Shown here in pieces: positions 9,138 to 17,945 of a DNA stretch of 64,000 nt (within the stretch, counting starts at the first letter, position 1; the number at the start of each line of letters is the position of its first letter). Below the pieces are notes generated by a model. That model was given only the letters and a program-made list of their open reading frames with translations, ran no database searches and was not told where the DNA came from. The stretch lies in assembly GCA_947492235.1 (NCBI GenBank), contig CANLLZ010000002.1, positions 248,001 to 312,000 of the forward strand, read 5' to 3'. This stretch comes from an uncultured Altererythrobacter sp. (GTDB taxonomy: Bacteria; Pseudomonadota; Alphaproteobacteria; Sphingomonadales; Sphingomonadaceae). The translations under genes and the position numbers were made by a program.

Positions 9138-10453
9138 CGGAGCCAGCCGCCCCAGCCACACCGGCCACCGCTCCCGCCTCTGAAGAGGCTCCTTACTATC
9201 GCTGGTATGTGCTCGGAATGCTGACGGTGGTCAGCATGTTCAGCGTGGCCGACCGGCTGGTGTTCGGCATTCTGGTGGAGGACATCAAGGCCGAGTTTTC
9301 CCTCAGCGATTTTGAGCTAGGGCTGCTGGGAGGGCTCGCCTTTTCCATCGTCTATGTGATTGCAGGCTTTCCCGCCGCGCGACTGGCGGACCGATCAACG
9401 CGCAAGAACATCGTCTCTGCGGCTATTGCGTTCTGGAGCTTCATGACGGCGCTGTGCGGCCTGGCGACGGGCTTCTGGACTCTGTTCCTCGCCCGCGTCG
9501 GTGTCGGGGTCGGCGAGGGATGCTCCGGGCCAGCCTCGCAGTCCTTGGTCGCGGACTATTTCCCGCGCGGGGAGCTGGCGAAGGCGATGGGCTTTCTGAC
9601 CATCGGGGCAGCGATGGGCACTGCGGGCGGATTGGTCGTCGGCGGGCAACTTGCCGAGTTTTTCGGCTGGCGCTGGGCCTTTGTCCTGATGGGACTGCCC
9701 GGCGTGCTGATCGGGTTGATCCTGTATTTCACCGTGCGCGAACCCCGGCGCGGACGCTATGCACCGGAAGGCTCGGTACTGGAGCAGCAGCCGCTGGGCG
9801 AAACAGTTCGCGCCCTGCTGGCCAACAAGGTGTTCTTCGGCCTGTCCATCGGATGGGCGATACAGATCCTGATAGGCTACGGCCTCGCTTTCTGGATGGC
9901 GGCCGTCATGCTGCGCAATTTCGGGATTCCCGTGGGTGATGTCGGGCTGTATCTGGGCGCTGCGTTTTTTATCGGTGGCATACCCGGCCCCATTCTGGGC
10001 GGATATGTCGCGCAGTGGTTGACCAATCGTGACGAGCGCTGGCGGGCATGGCTTCCCGGCCTTGTCAGCCTGCTGTGCCTGATCCCGCTGGCCATCAGCC
10101 TGATGTCGAAAGACATTGTGGTGTTTCTCGGCTTCTTCGCCTTTGCCTATGCCATCTATGTCGCCAGTCAGGCCCCGATCCTGTCGGGCATTCAGGCAGC
10201 GGTCGAACCTTCGCAGCGCGGTTTTGCAGTGGCTATCGCACTGTTCTTCAACAATCTCGTCGGGCAGGCGCTGGGGCTGGCCGTGATCGGCGCGGTGAGC
10301 GACAAGCTGACGCCCGAATATGGCAGCGTCTCGCTTAGCATTGCAGTGTTCGGTGTGTGCCTGGTGTCAGGCGTTGCGGCGATGGCTGTCTTCGCCTGGA
10401 CTGCCGCGCAAATGCGCTCCAGCGGATACCTTGCCCGGATGGGGCAGGCTTAA
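9134..10453 (+). CDS. MFS transporter
   Basis: A 439-residue major facilitator with about 12 hydrophobic segments. The loop 2-3 motif reads AARLADRSTRK, and helix 4-5 has GVGVGEGCSGP, typical of spinster-like and sugar/acid MFS permeases. The GTG start overlaps the SDR stop codon, so translation is coupled. Co-transcription with an SDR and divergence from a Rieske gene suggest uptake or export of the catabolic substrate or an intermediate across the inner membrane. Direction and ligand are not evident. Confidence 0.92.
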   Translation: MTEPAAPATPATAPASEEAPYYRWYVLGMLTVVSMFSVADRLVFGILVEDIKAEFSLSDFELGLLGGLAFSIVYVIAGFPAARLADRSTRKNIVSAAIAFWSFMTALCGLATGFWTLFLARVGVGVGEGCSGPASQSLVADYFPRGELAKAMGFLTIGAAMGTAGGLVVGGQLAEFFGWRWAFVLMGLPGVLIGLILYFTVREPRRGRYAPEGSVLEQQPLGETVRALLANKVFFGLSIGWAIQILIGYGLAFWMAAVMLRNFGIPVGDVGLYLGAAFFIGGIPGPILGGYVAQWLTNRDERWRAWLPGLVSLLCLIPLAISLMSKDIVVFLGFFAFAYAIYVASQAPILSGIQAAVEPSQRGFAVAIALFFNNLVGQALGLAVIGAVSDKLTPEYGSVSLSIAVFGVCLVSGVAAMAVFAWTAAQMRSSGYLARMGQA

Positions 10454-10463
10454 AGACCTGCCG

Positions 10464-11222
10464 TCAGAAACCCGGATGGATCGACAGTGCGCCGCCATCC
10501 ACCAGCATTTCCGCTCCGGTCATAAACGGGCAGTCGTCGCTGGCGAGGAAGGCAATCGCCGCCGCGGTTTCCGCAGGATGGGCCAGCCGGTTCATCGGAG
10601 ACGTGGCCGCGACTGCAGCCTTCAGCCCGGGCGCAGCCTCCTCCGCCTTGTTCAGGATACCGGTTTCGGTCGCGCCCGGGATCACCGTGTTGCAGCGAAT
10701 GTTCAATCCCTGCTGCGCGCACCATGTCGCGACCGATTTGGACAGCACGCGCACCGCGCCCTTGCTGGCGGAATAACCGACATCGGTGGGCAGCGGGGCC
10801 ATCGCGGTGGTGGAGGCGATGTTGATGATCGATCCGCCGCCGCTTTCTTTCATTGCCGGGATTGCCGCGCGGCAACCGGCCATCGTGCCAGTCAGATTGA
10901 CCGCCAGCACCCGGTCCCAGATATCATCCTCAACATCGCCAATCGATTGCTGAGAGACCATCCCGGCATTGTTCACCAATATGTCGAGCTGACCAAATGC
11001 GCTCACCGCCCGGGCGACAATGTCAGGCCATAGCGCGCGATCGGATACGTCCTGCACCGCAAAGTGCGCGCCCGCTTCATCGCACAGCGCTTTACCGCCC
11101 TGCGCATCGATATCGGTGCCCAGCACCTGCGCCCCGTCCGCCACGAGCCTGCGCACCGTCGCCGCGCCAATGCCGGAGGCGCAGCCGGTGACGATCGCGA
11201 CTTTGCCGGACAGGTCGGCCAT
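10464..11222 (-). CDS. Short-chain dehydrogenase/reductase
   Basis: A 252-residue classical SDR with TGCASGIG (12-19), NNAG (84-87), Asn109, and catalytic Ser137, Tyr150 and Lys154. The C-terminal GAEMLVDGG motif is typical of the FabG/BDH-like group. Its start codon overlaps the stop of the upstream glutathione transferase by one base (TAATG), so the two genes form a coupled pair. It ends ten bases from the convergent MFS gene. NAD is the likelier cofactor because Asp37 follows the second strand (LGTDID). Substrate unknown. Confidence 0.92.
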   Translation of the reverse strand: MADLSGKVAIVTGCASGIGAATVRRLVADGAQVLGTDIDAQGGKALCDEAGAHFAVQDVSDRALWPDIVARAVSAFGQLDILVNNAGMVSQQSIGDVEDDIWDRVLAVNLTGTMAGCRAAIPAMKESGGGSIINIASTTAMAPLPTDVGYSASKGAVRVLSKSVATWCAQQGLNIRCNTVIPGATETGILNKAEEAAPGLKAAVAATSPMNRLAHPAETAAAIAFLASDDCPFMTGAEMLVDGGALSIHPGF

Positions 11223-11866
11223 TATTCCGGCTGCTGCCAGACGCCCGCGCTCTCACGCTGCTGGTGGGTTTCCACAAAACGGGCGAGATTGTCTGTCCCC
11301 TCGGGCAGTTTCCAGCCCACGGTGAAACCGAAATTGATGAAGCAGAAGACAATCAGATCGGCGAGCGTGAAGCGCCCGCAACAGATGTGATTGCTATCGC
11401 CCAGCTGCCCATCCAGCCATTTAAACTGGTTGTCGGCCATGGCGCTCAGCTCTCCGCCCAGCGCCTCGCTCACCACGGCCATGCGCGGCTCGAACATCGG
11501 GCGTCCGCCGGTCGCGCGGAAACCCATGGTCATCGGCACAACCACATCCTGATCGAACCAGCGCACCCATTTGCGCACCTCGGCGCGCTCCTCTGCACTG
11601 GTGCCGATCAGATTGGGCGTGGGGTGCTTTTCCTCGATAAATTCGCAGATCGGCCAGCTTTCGGTCAGCAGCGTGCCGTCATCCAGTTCCAGCACGGGCA
11701 ATGTCTGCAATGGGTTCTTGGCGGTCAGATCATCACTCTGCCGGTTCTCCCCAGTGATAATATCGTAGTGGACGCGCTCGAAATCGCTGCCCTCTGTCAG
11801 GCCCTTCTCGGCCAGAAACATGCGGACGAGGCGAGGATTGGGGCCAAGGCTGGAATGCAATTTCAT
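11222..11866 (-). CDS. Glutathione S-transferase family protein
   Basis: A 214-residue protein with an N-terminal thioredoxin-like half: KLHSSLGPNPR, then NPLQTLPVLELDDG with the cis-Pro, then TESWPICEFI, which binds the glutathione gamma-glutamyl group. A helical C-terminal domain follows. The Ser5/Ser6 region is the probable thiol-activating site, as in bacterial Beta/Nu-like GSTs. It leads a two-gene operon with the SDR. In sphingomonad degradation clusters GSTs open epoxides, isomerise double bonds or cleave ethers; which applies here is unknown. It is divergent from the 12032 operon. Confidence 0.88.
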   Translation of the reverse strand: MKLHSSLGPNPRLVRMFLAEKGLTEGSDFERVHYDIITGENRQSDDLTAKNPLQTLPVLELDDGTLLTESWPICEFIEEKHPTPNLIGTSAEERAEVRKWVRWFDQDVVVPMTMGFRATGGRPMFEPRMAVVSEALGGELSAMADNQFKWLDGQLGDSNHICCGRFTLADLIVFCFINFGFTVGWKLPEGTDNLARFVETHQQRESAGVWQQPE

Positions 11867-12031
11867 CGGCGGGGCGCTCCTGTGAAGGCGATGCGGGAAT
11901 AAACGTCAGCTTGGCCTACCAGATCGCCGAAACGCCGCCGCTCTTATTTTTGCGGATGGGCGGGGCACAGCCCATCCGATAGGCCATCCCCATCATTGGA
12001 AAACGAAATTTTCATCTCAAGGAGAGCTGCA

Positions 12032-12796
12032 ATGGATCTGGGTCTTAAAGGCAAAAAAGTGATCATGAATGGCGGCGCGCACGGCCTTGGCCTCGCCTCG
12101 CTCACGCATTTCGCTGCCGAAGGCGCGGATGTGGCTTTCTTCAGCCGCAAGGAGGACAAGATCGAAGCTGCCAAGAAGCAGATCGACGCGGCAGGCCCCG
12201 GCAAGGTGCATGGCGAAGTGTTCGATATGGCCGACGGTGCGGACGCCTATAAGAAATGGATCGGCGATGCGGCTGACGCTCTGGGTGGCTGCGACATCTT
12301 CGTTCACATGGCGAGTTCCAGCGGCACCGGCGGCACGGGCGACTGGCAGGCCGGGCTCGACATGGATATTCTGGGCGCTGTCCACGCCATCGAAGTGCTG
12401 ACCCCGCATCTGGAAGCGTCGGGCACCGGTTCCATCGTGCTGATGTCCTCCACCGCTGCGCTGGAGACTTTCGTGGCACCGCAGGCTTTCAATGCTCTGA
12501 AAGCCGCGCTGATCACGCACGGCTCGCAGCTCAGCCAGGCGCTCGCGCCGCAGGGCATCCGCGTGAACTGCGTCTCGCCCGGCGCGATCGAATATCCCGG
12601 CGGCAACTGGGAAATGATCAAGGACGCTGTGCCCCCGCTTTACGAAGGCACGCTGGCGAAAATGCCGATGGGCCGTTTCGGCGAGCCGGAGGAAGTGGCC
12701 AAGGCGGTCGTCTTCGTGGCCAGCCCGGCCTGTCCGTATATGACCGGTTCCAATATCGTGATCGACGGCGGCTTCACGCAGCGCGTCCAGTTCTAA
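12032..12796 (+). CDS. SDR-fold protein with catalytic Tyr replaced by Phe
   Basis: A 254-residue SDR-like protein. The cofactor loop reads NGGAHGLG (13-20) in place of TGxxxGxG. Ser139/Ser140 and Lys157 are present, but the catalytic Tyr of YxxxK is Phe153 (FNALK). The usual NNAG is MASS. The C-terminal SNIVIDGG is intact, so the fold and probably cofactor binding are kept while normal proton relay is not. The start ATG follows AAGGAGAG. It is the first gene of an operon with the E1 alpha/beta and lipoyl genes, so it may act on their substrate or have a non-redox role such as a lyase. Confidence 0.88.
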   Translation: MDLGLKGKKVIMNGGAHGLGLASLTHFAAEGADVAFFSRKEDKIEAAKKQIDAAGPGKVHGEVFDMADGADAYKKWIGDAADALGGCDIFVHMASSSGTGGTGDWQAGLDMDILGAVHAIEVLTPHLEASGTGSIVLMSSTAALETFVAPQAFNALKAALITHGSQLSQALAPQGIRVNCVSPGAIEYPGGNWEMIKDAVPPLYEGTLAKMPMGRFGEPEEVAKAVVFVASPACPYMTGSNIVIDGGFTQRVQF

Positions 12797-12838
12797 CGCG
12801 CAGCCGGTTTCAAGCTTACTTACCTGAAGGGGTCCCCA

Positions 12839-13807
12839 ATGGCCGATATAGACCGCGACAAATTGCGCGACATTTACACCCGCACCATGAAGGTGAACCG
12901 CACGGACGAGAAATTCCGCGCCCTGCTGATGGAGGGCAAGGTCGCCGTCATGTATTACTGCGTGCGCGGGCAGGAACTGGTCTCCGCTGCCGCAATGGCT
13001 GCGCTGGAAGACGATGATTATGTCGTGTGCACCTATCGCGGACAGGGGGAGCAAACGGCCAAGGGCATCCCGATCAAGAAATGGTGGGGCGAATGCCTCG
13101 GCAAGGAAACTGGCACCTGCAAAGGCAAGGGCGGCACGATGCATATCACTGATCCCGACACCGGGATCATGGTCACGACCGGTGTCGTCGGTTCGGGCCT
13201 GCCGATTGCGAATGGTCTGGCGATGGCCAGCCAGAACAATGGGGACGGGCGGGTGACGCTGGTCAGCTTCGGTGACGGGGCGGCCAATATCGGCGGCTTC
13301 CACGAGGCGATGAACATGGCCCAGCTTTACAAGCTACCGGTCATCTTCCTGTGCCAGAACAACCGCTATGGCGAGCACACCGCCTATGCCGACCATACCG
13401 ACAGCCCCGATATCTCCAGCCGTGCCGCCGGTTACGGGATGAAGGGCATCAAGGCTGACGGCAATGATGTGAACGACATCTACCCCGCCATGGTCGAAGC
13501 GGTTGAGCACGCGCGCAGCGGCAAAGGTCCGGTGCTGGTCGAGGCCATGTGCTACCGCATGATGGGCCACTTCTTCGGCGCCGATTTCAGCTACATGCCG
13601 GAAGAACATATCGCCGAAATGAAAGCGGAAGACCCGCTGCCCAAGCTGCGCAAGGTGATGCTGGAGCACCAGTTCACCGAAGACGAGCTCGACTCAATCG
13701 TCGCCGAGATCGACGCGGAAATCGACGAGGCGGTGCAACACGCGCTCGATGCGCCGCTGCCGAGCACCGATGAAATCTACAAAGACGTTCTCGAGGAGAC
13801 CGCCTGA
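12839..13807 (+). CDS. Thiamine-diphosphate 2-oxoacid dehydrogenase E1, alpha subunit
   Basis: A 322-residue protein of the pyruvate/acetoin/branched-chain E1-alpha family. The thiamine-diphosphate motif GDGAANIGGFHEA...NN lies near residues 144-174, preceded by YRGQGE and KGKGGTMHI (near 98) typical of acetoin- and pyruvate-type E1 alpha. It should decarboxylate a 2-oxo acid or cleave a diketone and pass the acyl or hydroxyethyl unit to a lipoyl group. It is followed with a one-base overlap (TGATG) by the beta subunit, then by a lone lipoyl domain. The substrate is inferred to be an intermediate of the island, not pyruvate itself. Confidence 0.93.
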   Translation: MADIDRDKLRDIYTRTMKVNRTDEKFRALLMEGKVAVMYYCVRGQELVSAAAMAALEDDDYVVCTYRGQGEQTAKGIPIKKWWGECLGKETGTCKGKGGTMHITDPDTGIMVTTGVVGSGLPIANGLAMASQNNGDGRVTLVSFGDGAANIGGFHEAMNMAQLYKLPVIFLCQNNRYGEHTAYADHTDSPDISSRAAGYGMKGIKADGNDVNDIYPAMVEAVEHARSGKGPVLVEAMCYRMMGHFFGADFSYMPEEHIAEMKAEDPLPKLRKVMLEHQFTEDELDSIVAEIDAEIDEAVQHALDAPLPSTDEIYKDVLEETA

Positions 13808-14793
13808 TGGCCGAAATCACAATGACCCAGGCCCTCAACAAGGCCATCGACGAAGCCATGGCCGAAGATGACGGCGTTTTCTGCCTCGGTGAGGATGTTG
13901 CAGCCAAGCAGGGCGGCGGCGTGTTCAAGGTCACGTCCGGGCTGACCGAGAAATACGGCGAGCACCGCATCCGCGCGACGCCTATTTCCGAAACCGCCAT
14001 TGTTGGCGCGGCGGTGGGCGCTGCGCTCGCCGGGCAGCGCCCGATTTGCGAGATCATGCTGATGAATTTCGTCGGCGTATGCATGGACCAGATCGTCAAC
14101 CACGCGGCGAAATTGCGCTTCATGTCGGGCGGGCAGACGCCGTGCCCGATGGTATTGCGCACCACGACCGGCGTAGGCGTCGGCTTTGGCGGCCAGCACT
14201 CCGATATGCTGGAGGCATGGTTCGCCCATGTCGCCGGCATTCATGTGGTTACGCCCAGCAACGCCGCCGATGCGCGCGGGCTGATGCGGGCCAGCATCGA
14301 TGCCAATGACCCGGTGATCTTCATCGAGAACATCCTGTGCTACGGGCTGACCAGCGAAGATCCGGGCCCGGGATACCGCGTCCCGCTGGGCAAAGCGGCG
14401 GTGGCGAAAGAAGGCACCGATATCAGCCTCATCACCTATGGCCGTACTGTGCTCGATGCACTGGAAGTGGCGGGCGAGCTCGACAAGGAAGGTATCAGTG
14501 TCGAGGTGATCGACCTGCGCACGATCGCTCCGTATGACGAGGAAACGGTGCTGGCCTCGGTCAACAAGACCGGTCGCGCGCTGACCCTGCACGAGGCGGT
14601 CCGTCCGTTCGGCACCGGCGCAGAGCTGGCGGCGAACATTCAGGAGAAATGCTGGGACAAGCTGAAAGGCCCCGTCCGCCGTGTCGGCGGCACTTTTGCC
14701 GCCGTGCCCTTCGCCAGCCATCTCGAACAGGCCTGGATCCCGACAAAGGAAGAAATTGTCGGCCAGATCAAGGCAAGCATGGGGAAAGCTTGA
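13807..14793 (+). CDS. Thiamine-diphosphate 2-oxoacid dehydrogenase E1, beta subunit
   Basis: A 328-residue E1-beta. Visible features are EDVAAKQGGGVFKVTSGL near the N-terminus, the RATPISETAIVGAAVG segment, and the C-terminal half with DLRTIAPYDEETV and LHEAVRPFGTGAE, all characteristic of transketolase-like beta chains. It completes the alpha2beta2 E1 with the preceding gene. Stop and start codons overlap by one base on both sides, so E1 alpha, E1 beta and the lipoyl protein are tightly coupled and probably made in matched amounts. Confidence 0.93.
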   Translation: MAEITMTQALNKAIDEAMAEDDGVFCLGEDVAAKQGGGVFKVTSGLTEKYGEHRIRATPISETAIVGAAVGAALAGQRPICEIMLMNFVGVCMDQIVNHAAKLRFMSGGQTPCPMVLRTTTGVGVGFGGQHSDMLEAWFAHVAGIHVVTPSNAADARGLMRASIDANDPVIFIENILCYGLTSEDPGPGYRVPLGKAAVAKEGTDISLITYGRTVLDALEVAGELDKEGISVEVIDLRTIAPYDEETVLASVNKTGRALTLHEAVRPFGTGAELAANIQEKCWDKLKGPVRRVGGTFAAVPFASHLEQAWIPTKEEIVGQIKASMGKA

Positions 14794-15023
14794 TGGCATC
14801 GGAAATCCGTATCCCCAAGCTGGGGATGAGCGCGCAGACGGTTGTCCTCAACGAATGGATGTTCGGTGACGGGGAAACCGTGGCCAAGGGCGACGTCATC
14901 TACACCGTCGAAACCGACAAGACGACGGTCGACATCGAAGCGCAGGCCGGCGGGGTGATCCATCCCACCGGCGAAGAAGGTGCGACCTACAAGGTGGGCG
15001 ATATCGTCGGCACGATCGAATGA
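14793..15023 (+). CDS. Free-standing lipoyl/biotinyl carrier domain protein
   Basis: A 76-residue protein consisting only of a lipoyl domain. The acceptor Lys43 sits in ETDKTTVDIEA, and the domain opens with IRIPKLGMSA. In normal complexes this domain is the N-terminus of the E2 acyltransferase; here the gene stops after it and no E2 catalytic core or E3 follows. It probably serves as a mobile lipoyl carrier for the adjacent E1, perhaps working with an E2/E3 encoded elsewhere. The start overlaps the E1-beta stop (TGATG), and its own end overlaps the next start (ATGA). Biotin instead of lipoate is possible, but the DKT acceptor and the E1 context favour lipoate. Confidence 0.88.
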   Translation: MASEIRIPKLGMSAQTVVLNEWMFGDGETVAKGDVIYTVETDKTTVDIEAQAGGVIHPTGEEGATYKVGDIVGTIE

Positions 15024-15406
15024 GCGATGCAGGCCAATTGCAGGCCGATATCTATCGGCTGGCGGGTGAGCGCGACTGGGAGGCGGTGGAAGCGCGGCTG
15101 CATCCCGATTTCATCCTCTACGAAGGCGCGTCCCTCCCCTTTGGCGGCGAATGGAAAGGCCGCGATGCCCTGCAACGCTGCGCCGCCGCCATGTATGGCA
15201 CGTGGGAGAAGGCGAATGTCGATATCCACGAGATCGTTGGCGGGAAGGATTGGGGCGTCACCATTTTGACCCTGACCATGACATCGAAGACGACAGGCGA
15301 AACCTTCGACCAGACCGTGTGCGAGGCAGGCCGTTTTGAGGACGGCCTGATGAAGGAGCTACGCATCCACTATTTCGACTCTGCCGAAGTCGCCGAAAAG
15401 GCCTGA
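15020..15406 (+). CDS. SnoaL-like (NTF2 fold) protein
   Basis: A 128-residue NTF2-fold protein: an N-terminal helix, then RLHPDFILYEG, a W-x-G segment (EWKGRDAL), and alternating strands ending LRIHYFD. This fits the SnoaL/ketosteroid-isomerase superfamily, whose members are isomerases, cyclases, hydratases or hydrolases. The residues of the limonene-epoxide hydrolase triad are not seen. It is translationally coupled to the lipoyl gene by a four-base overlap and lies four bases before the NmrA-like gene, so it belongs to the E1 operon. The exact reaction is unknown. Confidence 0.8.
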   Translation: MSDAGQLQADIYRLAGERDWEAVEARLHPDFILYEGASLPFGGEWKGRDALQRCAAAMYGTWEKANVDIHEIVGGKDWGVTILTLTMTSKTTGETFDQTVCEAGRFEDGLMKELRIHYFDSAEVAEKA

Positions 15407-15410
15407 CCCT

Positions 15411-16340
15411 ATGACAATCGAGAAAATCTGCGTCCTTGGCGCTCCGGCGGACCAGGGCCTGCCACTGGTGGAATCGCTCCTGAACGAGGGCTTTGCGGTC
15501 ACCGCAGGCGTGCGCCGCGACAATGCGATGGAGGGAACCCCCTTCTCCGATTTGCCGACTGTCCATGCCGACATCACCGATGCCGATGCGATGGCCAGCG
15601 CCTTTGCCGGACAAGACGCCGCAGCGTTTCATCTGCCGTTCGAATTCGACCGCGCGAGAGCCGCGAGCTTCGGCTCGGCCATCGCCGAAGGGGCCAAGCG
15701 CGCAGGTCTCAAGAAGATCGTCTTCAACACCGCCTGCTTCGTTGCCGACCATGATCTGGACCTCTCGGCCCATGATGGCCGCCGCGATATCGAGGCAGCG
15801 CTGGAGGCCACCGGCATCCCGTGTGTGTTCATCGAACCCACCGTGTTCATGGACAACCAGTACCGCATCTGGACCCGCCCGGCGATCATGCGCGACGGCG
15901 TGTTCGCCTATCCTGCCAAGCCCGATCTCGTCATCAGCTGGGTGTGTCTGGAAGATGTGGCACAGGCGATGACGCTGGCCCTGCAAACCGATGCCGCCGA
16001 CGGACAACACGTGCCGCTGGGCGGGCCGCAAGCGCTGACAGGCGACGAAGTTGCAGCGAACCTCGCGCAGGCGCTTGGGCGTGACGTCGCGTTCAAGAGC
16101 CTGAAGCCGGAAGAATTCGCCTCCGCCATGAGCATGCTGGTGACCGGATCGCCCGAAGTGACGCCGGGCACGCCGTATGAAGGCATGGCAAAGTTCTACG
16201 CCTGGTATAACGCCCAGCCGCAATCCCCGCTGGTGGTCGACCCGGCACATGCGCGGGACCTGCTGGGGATGAAGCATACCAGCCACCTGGAGTGGGCCAA
16301 GTCGAAGGACTGGACTGCGGGACTGCCGCCGGCAGCCTAG
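15411..16340 (+). CDS. NmrA-like NAD(P)-binding protein (atypical SDR)
   Basis: A 309-residue atypical SDR. The N-terminal Rossmann strand reads ICVLGAPADQGLPLV, a variant of GxxGxxG, and is followed by an NmrA-type body with HLPFEFD, FNTACFV and the conserved YEGMAKFYAWYNAQ segment near the C-terminus. It is the last gene of the 12032-16340 operon. The family includes NADP sensors and reductases of quinones, isoflavones or phenylcoumarans; which applies cannot be told. A second family member lies at 48102. Confidence 0.85.
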   Translation: MTIEKICVLGAPADQGLPLVESLLNEGFAVTAGVRRDNAMEGTPFSDLPTVHADITDADAMASAFAGQDAAAFHLPFEFDRARAASFGSAIAEGAKRAGLKKIVFNTACFVADHDLDLSAHDGRRDIEAALEATGIPCVFIEPTVFMDNQYRIWTRPAIMRDGVFAYPAKPDLVISWVCLEDVAQAMTLALQTDAADGQHVPLGGPQALTGDEVAANLAQALGRDVAFKSLKPEEFASAMSMLVTGSPEVTPGTPYEGMAKFYAWYNAQPQSPLVVDPAHARDLLGMKHTSHLEWAKSKDWTAGLPPAA

Positions 16341-16383
16341 CGCGCGCCGCCTGCGTGTCTGATCATCTGCCTAAACGCCCAAC

Positions 16384-17193
16384 CTATTCTGTCTGATTAT
16401 CATGCTGCGCCAGCCAAGCACGGCTGGTTCGTGCGACTTCGCGCGCCCGGTCGTTCAAATCGGGGAAGTTCTTGCGCAAGGCAGCGGAGCGCTCCTCCAC
16501 CGAGATCGGCAGGTCCGCAGGCAAGGCGGAAAGCATCGCAGCGATATCCAGACCGCCCCGGCCCAGCGCCATCCGCCGGTCCACAGCATCCTCGATAATG
16601 TCGTCCATATCCTCGAGATCCGGCCCGGCAGCGGGCGCATCACACAATTGCGCATAACCGACCCACTCGCCGGGCAAGTCTGCAATAGCTTGCGCCGTGC
16701 CGCCGGACCGCGACCAGTGCAGCGTGTCGCAAAGGATCCCTTGTCCGGTGCCGTCCAGCCGATCCACGATCGCCCGCGCCTGCCCGATCGACTTGACCTC
16801 GGTGAACAGGCCGAACTCCAGATTGATCCGCACACCGGTGCCCTTCGCCCGGTCCAACAAACGCTGCAACTTGGCCGCTGTGGAGGCATCGTCCGGATCG
16901 CTCGAAACACATAGCAAATTGGGAGACCCCAGCTCCGCCGCGATATCGACAAGCTGCTCCAGCCATGGATCGGGATCGCCGGGCTTGATCCACGCGACCT
17001 CCACATCGAGCAGTTTCAAGCCGCTATCACTAAGTTGCTTGCGGGTGGCGCGGGTCACAGCATCAGACCAATCGTCCTGCTCTACCCACATGCCGCCCAG
17101 ATCATGCCCCGAACTGACTGCGGCCTCGATCAATTGTGCCGGTGCTGCCTCGGGCATGATGCCCGCCGCCATCGATAGCGGCCGCGTGCTCAC
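16384..17193 (-). CDS. Xylose-isomerase-like TIM-barrel protein (sugar phosphate isomerase/epimerase family)
   Basis: A 269-residue AP-endonuclease-2/xylose-isomerase-like barrel. Recognisable elements are LEFGLFTEV (first metal Glu near residue 126), GILCDTLHWSRSGG (Asp and His metal ligands), and YAQLCDAPA. The family binds divalent metal and isomerises sugars or keto acids or cleaves dioxo substrates. It is last in an operon after a Rieske oxygenase and an SDR, each overlapping by four bases, so it probably acts on an oxidised ring-derived intermediate and not a sugar. Substrate unknown. Confidence 0.85.
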   Translation of the reverse strand: MSTRPLSMAAGIMPEAAPAQLIEAAVSSGHDLGGMWVEQDDWSDAVTRATRKQLSDSGLKLLDVEVAWIKPGDPDPWLEQLVDIAAELGSPNLLCVSSDPDDASTAAKLQRLLDRAKGTGVRINLEFGLFTEVKSIGQARAIVDRLDGTGQGILCDTLHWSRSGGTAQAIADLPGEWVGYAQLCDAPAAGPDLEDMDDIIEDAVDRRMALGRGGLDIAAMLSALPADLPISVEERSAALRKNFPDLNDRAREVARTSRAWLAQHDNQTE

Positions 17194-17945
17194 AGCGTTT
17201 GCCCGTCATCCAGCACGAAATCGGTCCCCGTCACGAACTCGCTGGCATCGGAGCACAGGAACAGCAGCGCTGCGTCCAGCCCCTCCTGCTCCATCAGCCG
17301 TTTGCGCGGAAAGCGGTTGATGTGCCGCTTGCCCTGCTCTGTCTCGAACCAGTCGGCATTGATATCGGTGCGGATATAGCCCGGCGAGATCGTGTTGATG
17401 CAAATCCCGCTGCGCGCCCATTCGCGGGCCATGCTCTTGCCCGCCTGCACCACGCCTGCCTTGCTGGCGCTGTAGGCGACGAGACCCGGCGAGGCTTCGA
17501 ATGCGGTGATGGAAGCGATCATGACGATCCGCCCATTGGGCGTGCCCGCCGCCATCATCCGCTTCGCACCCTCGCGCGCGGTCAGGATCGCGCCCTTCAG
17601 ATTGATCGCCAGAGTGCGCTCGATCTCATCCTCGGAGATCTGCGTGGCCATCCCGCCGCCATCGACACCGGCATTGGCGACAATCGTATCGACCGTGCCC
17701 AGCGCCGCTTCCGCTGCATCATAGCCGGCAACGATCTCGTCCCCGCTAGCGACATCCATGGCGATGGAACACGCGCCCTCGCCCAGCTCCTGCGCCAAGG
17801 TATCCAGCCGTTCCTTGCGCCGCGCGGCCAAAGCCACTTTCGCGCCGGAGCCGGAAAGCAAACGCCCGAAGCGCTCCCCCAGACCGGAAGAAGCGCCCGT
17901 CACCAGCGCCGTGCGCCCCGTCAGATCAAAGGAGAAACCGCTCAA
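17190..17945 (-). CDS. Short-chain dehydrogenase/reductase
   Basis: A 251-residue classical SDR with TGASSGLG (16-23), NAG (91-93), Asn115, and catalytic Ser145, Tyr158 and Lys162. AARRKER after the second strand has Arg residues, which favours NADP(H). The start overlaps the stop of the upstream Rieske gene by four bases and the stop overlaps the next gene's start, so it is the middle gene of a coupled three-gene operon. It likely oxidises or reduces the product of that oxygenase. Confidence 0.92.
   Translation of the reverse strand: MSGFSFDLTGRTALVTGASSGLGERFGRLLSGSGAKVALAARRKERLDTLAQELGEGACSIAMDVASGDEIVAGYDAAEAALGTVDTIVANAGVDGGGMATQISEDEIERTLAINLKGAILTAREGAKRMMAAGTPNGRIVMIASITAFEASPGLVAYSASKAGVVQAGKSMAREWARSGICINTISPGYIRTDINADWFETEQGKRHINRFPRKRLMEQEGLDAALLFLCSDASEFVTGTDFVLDDGQTL

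Noticed and set aside
12017-13303. 428-codon minus-strand frame across the SDR and E1-alpha genes
   Set aside because: It spans two well-supported plus-strand genes and shows no recognisable domain.
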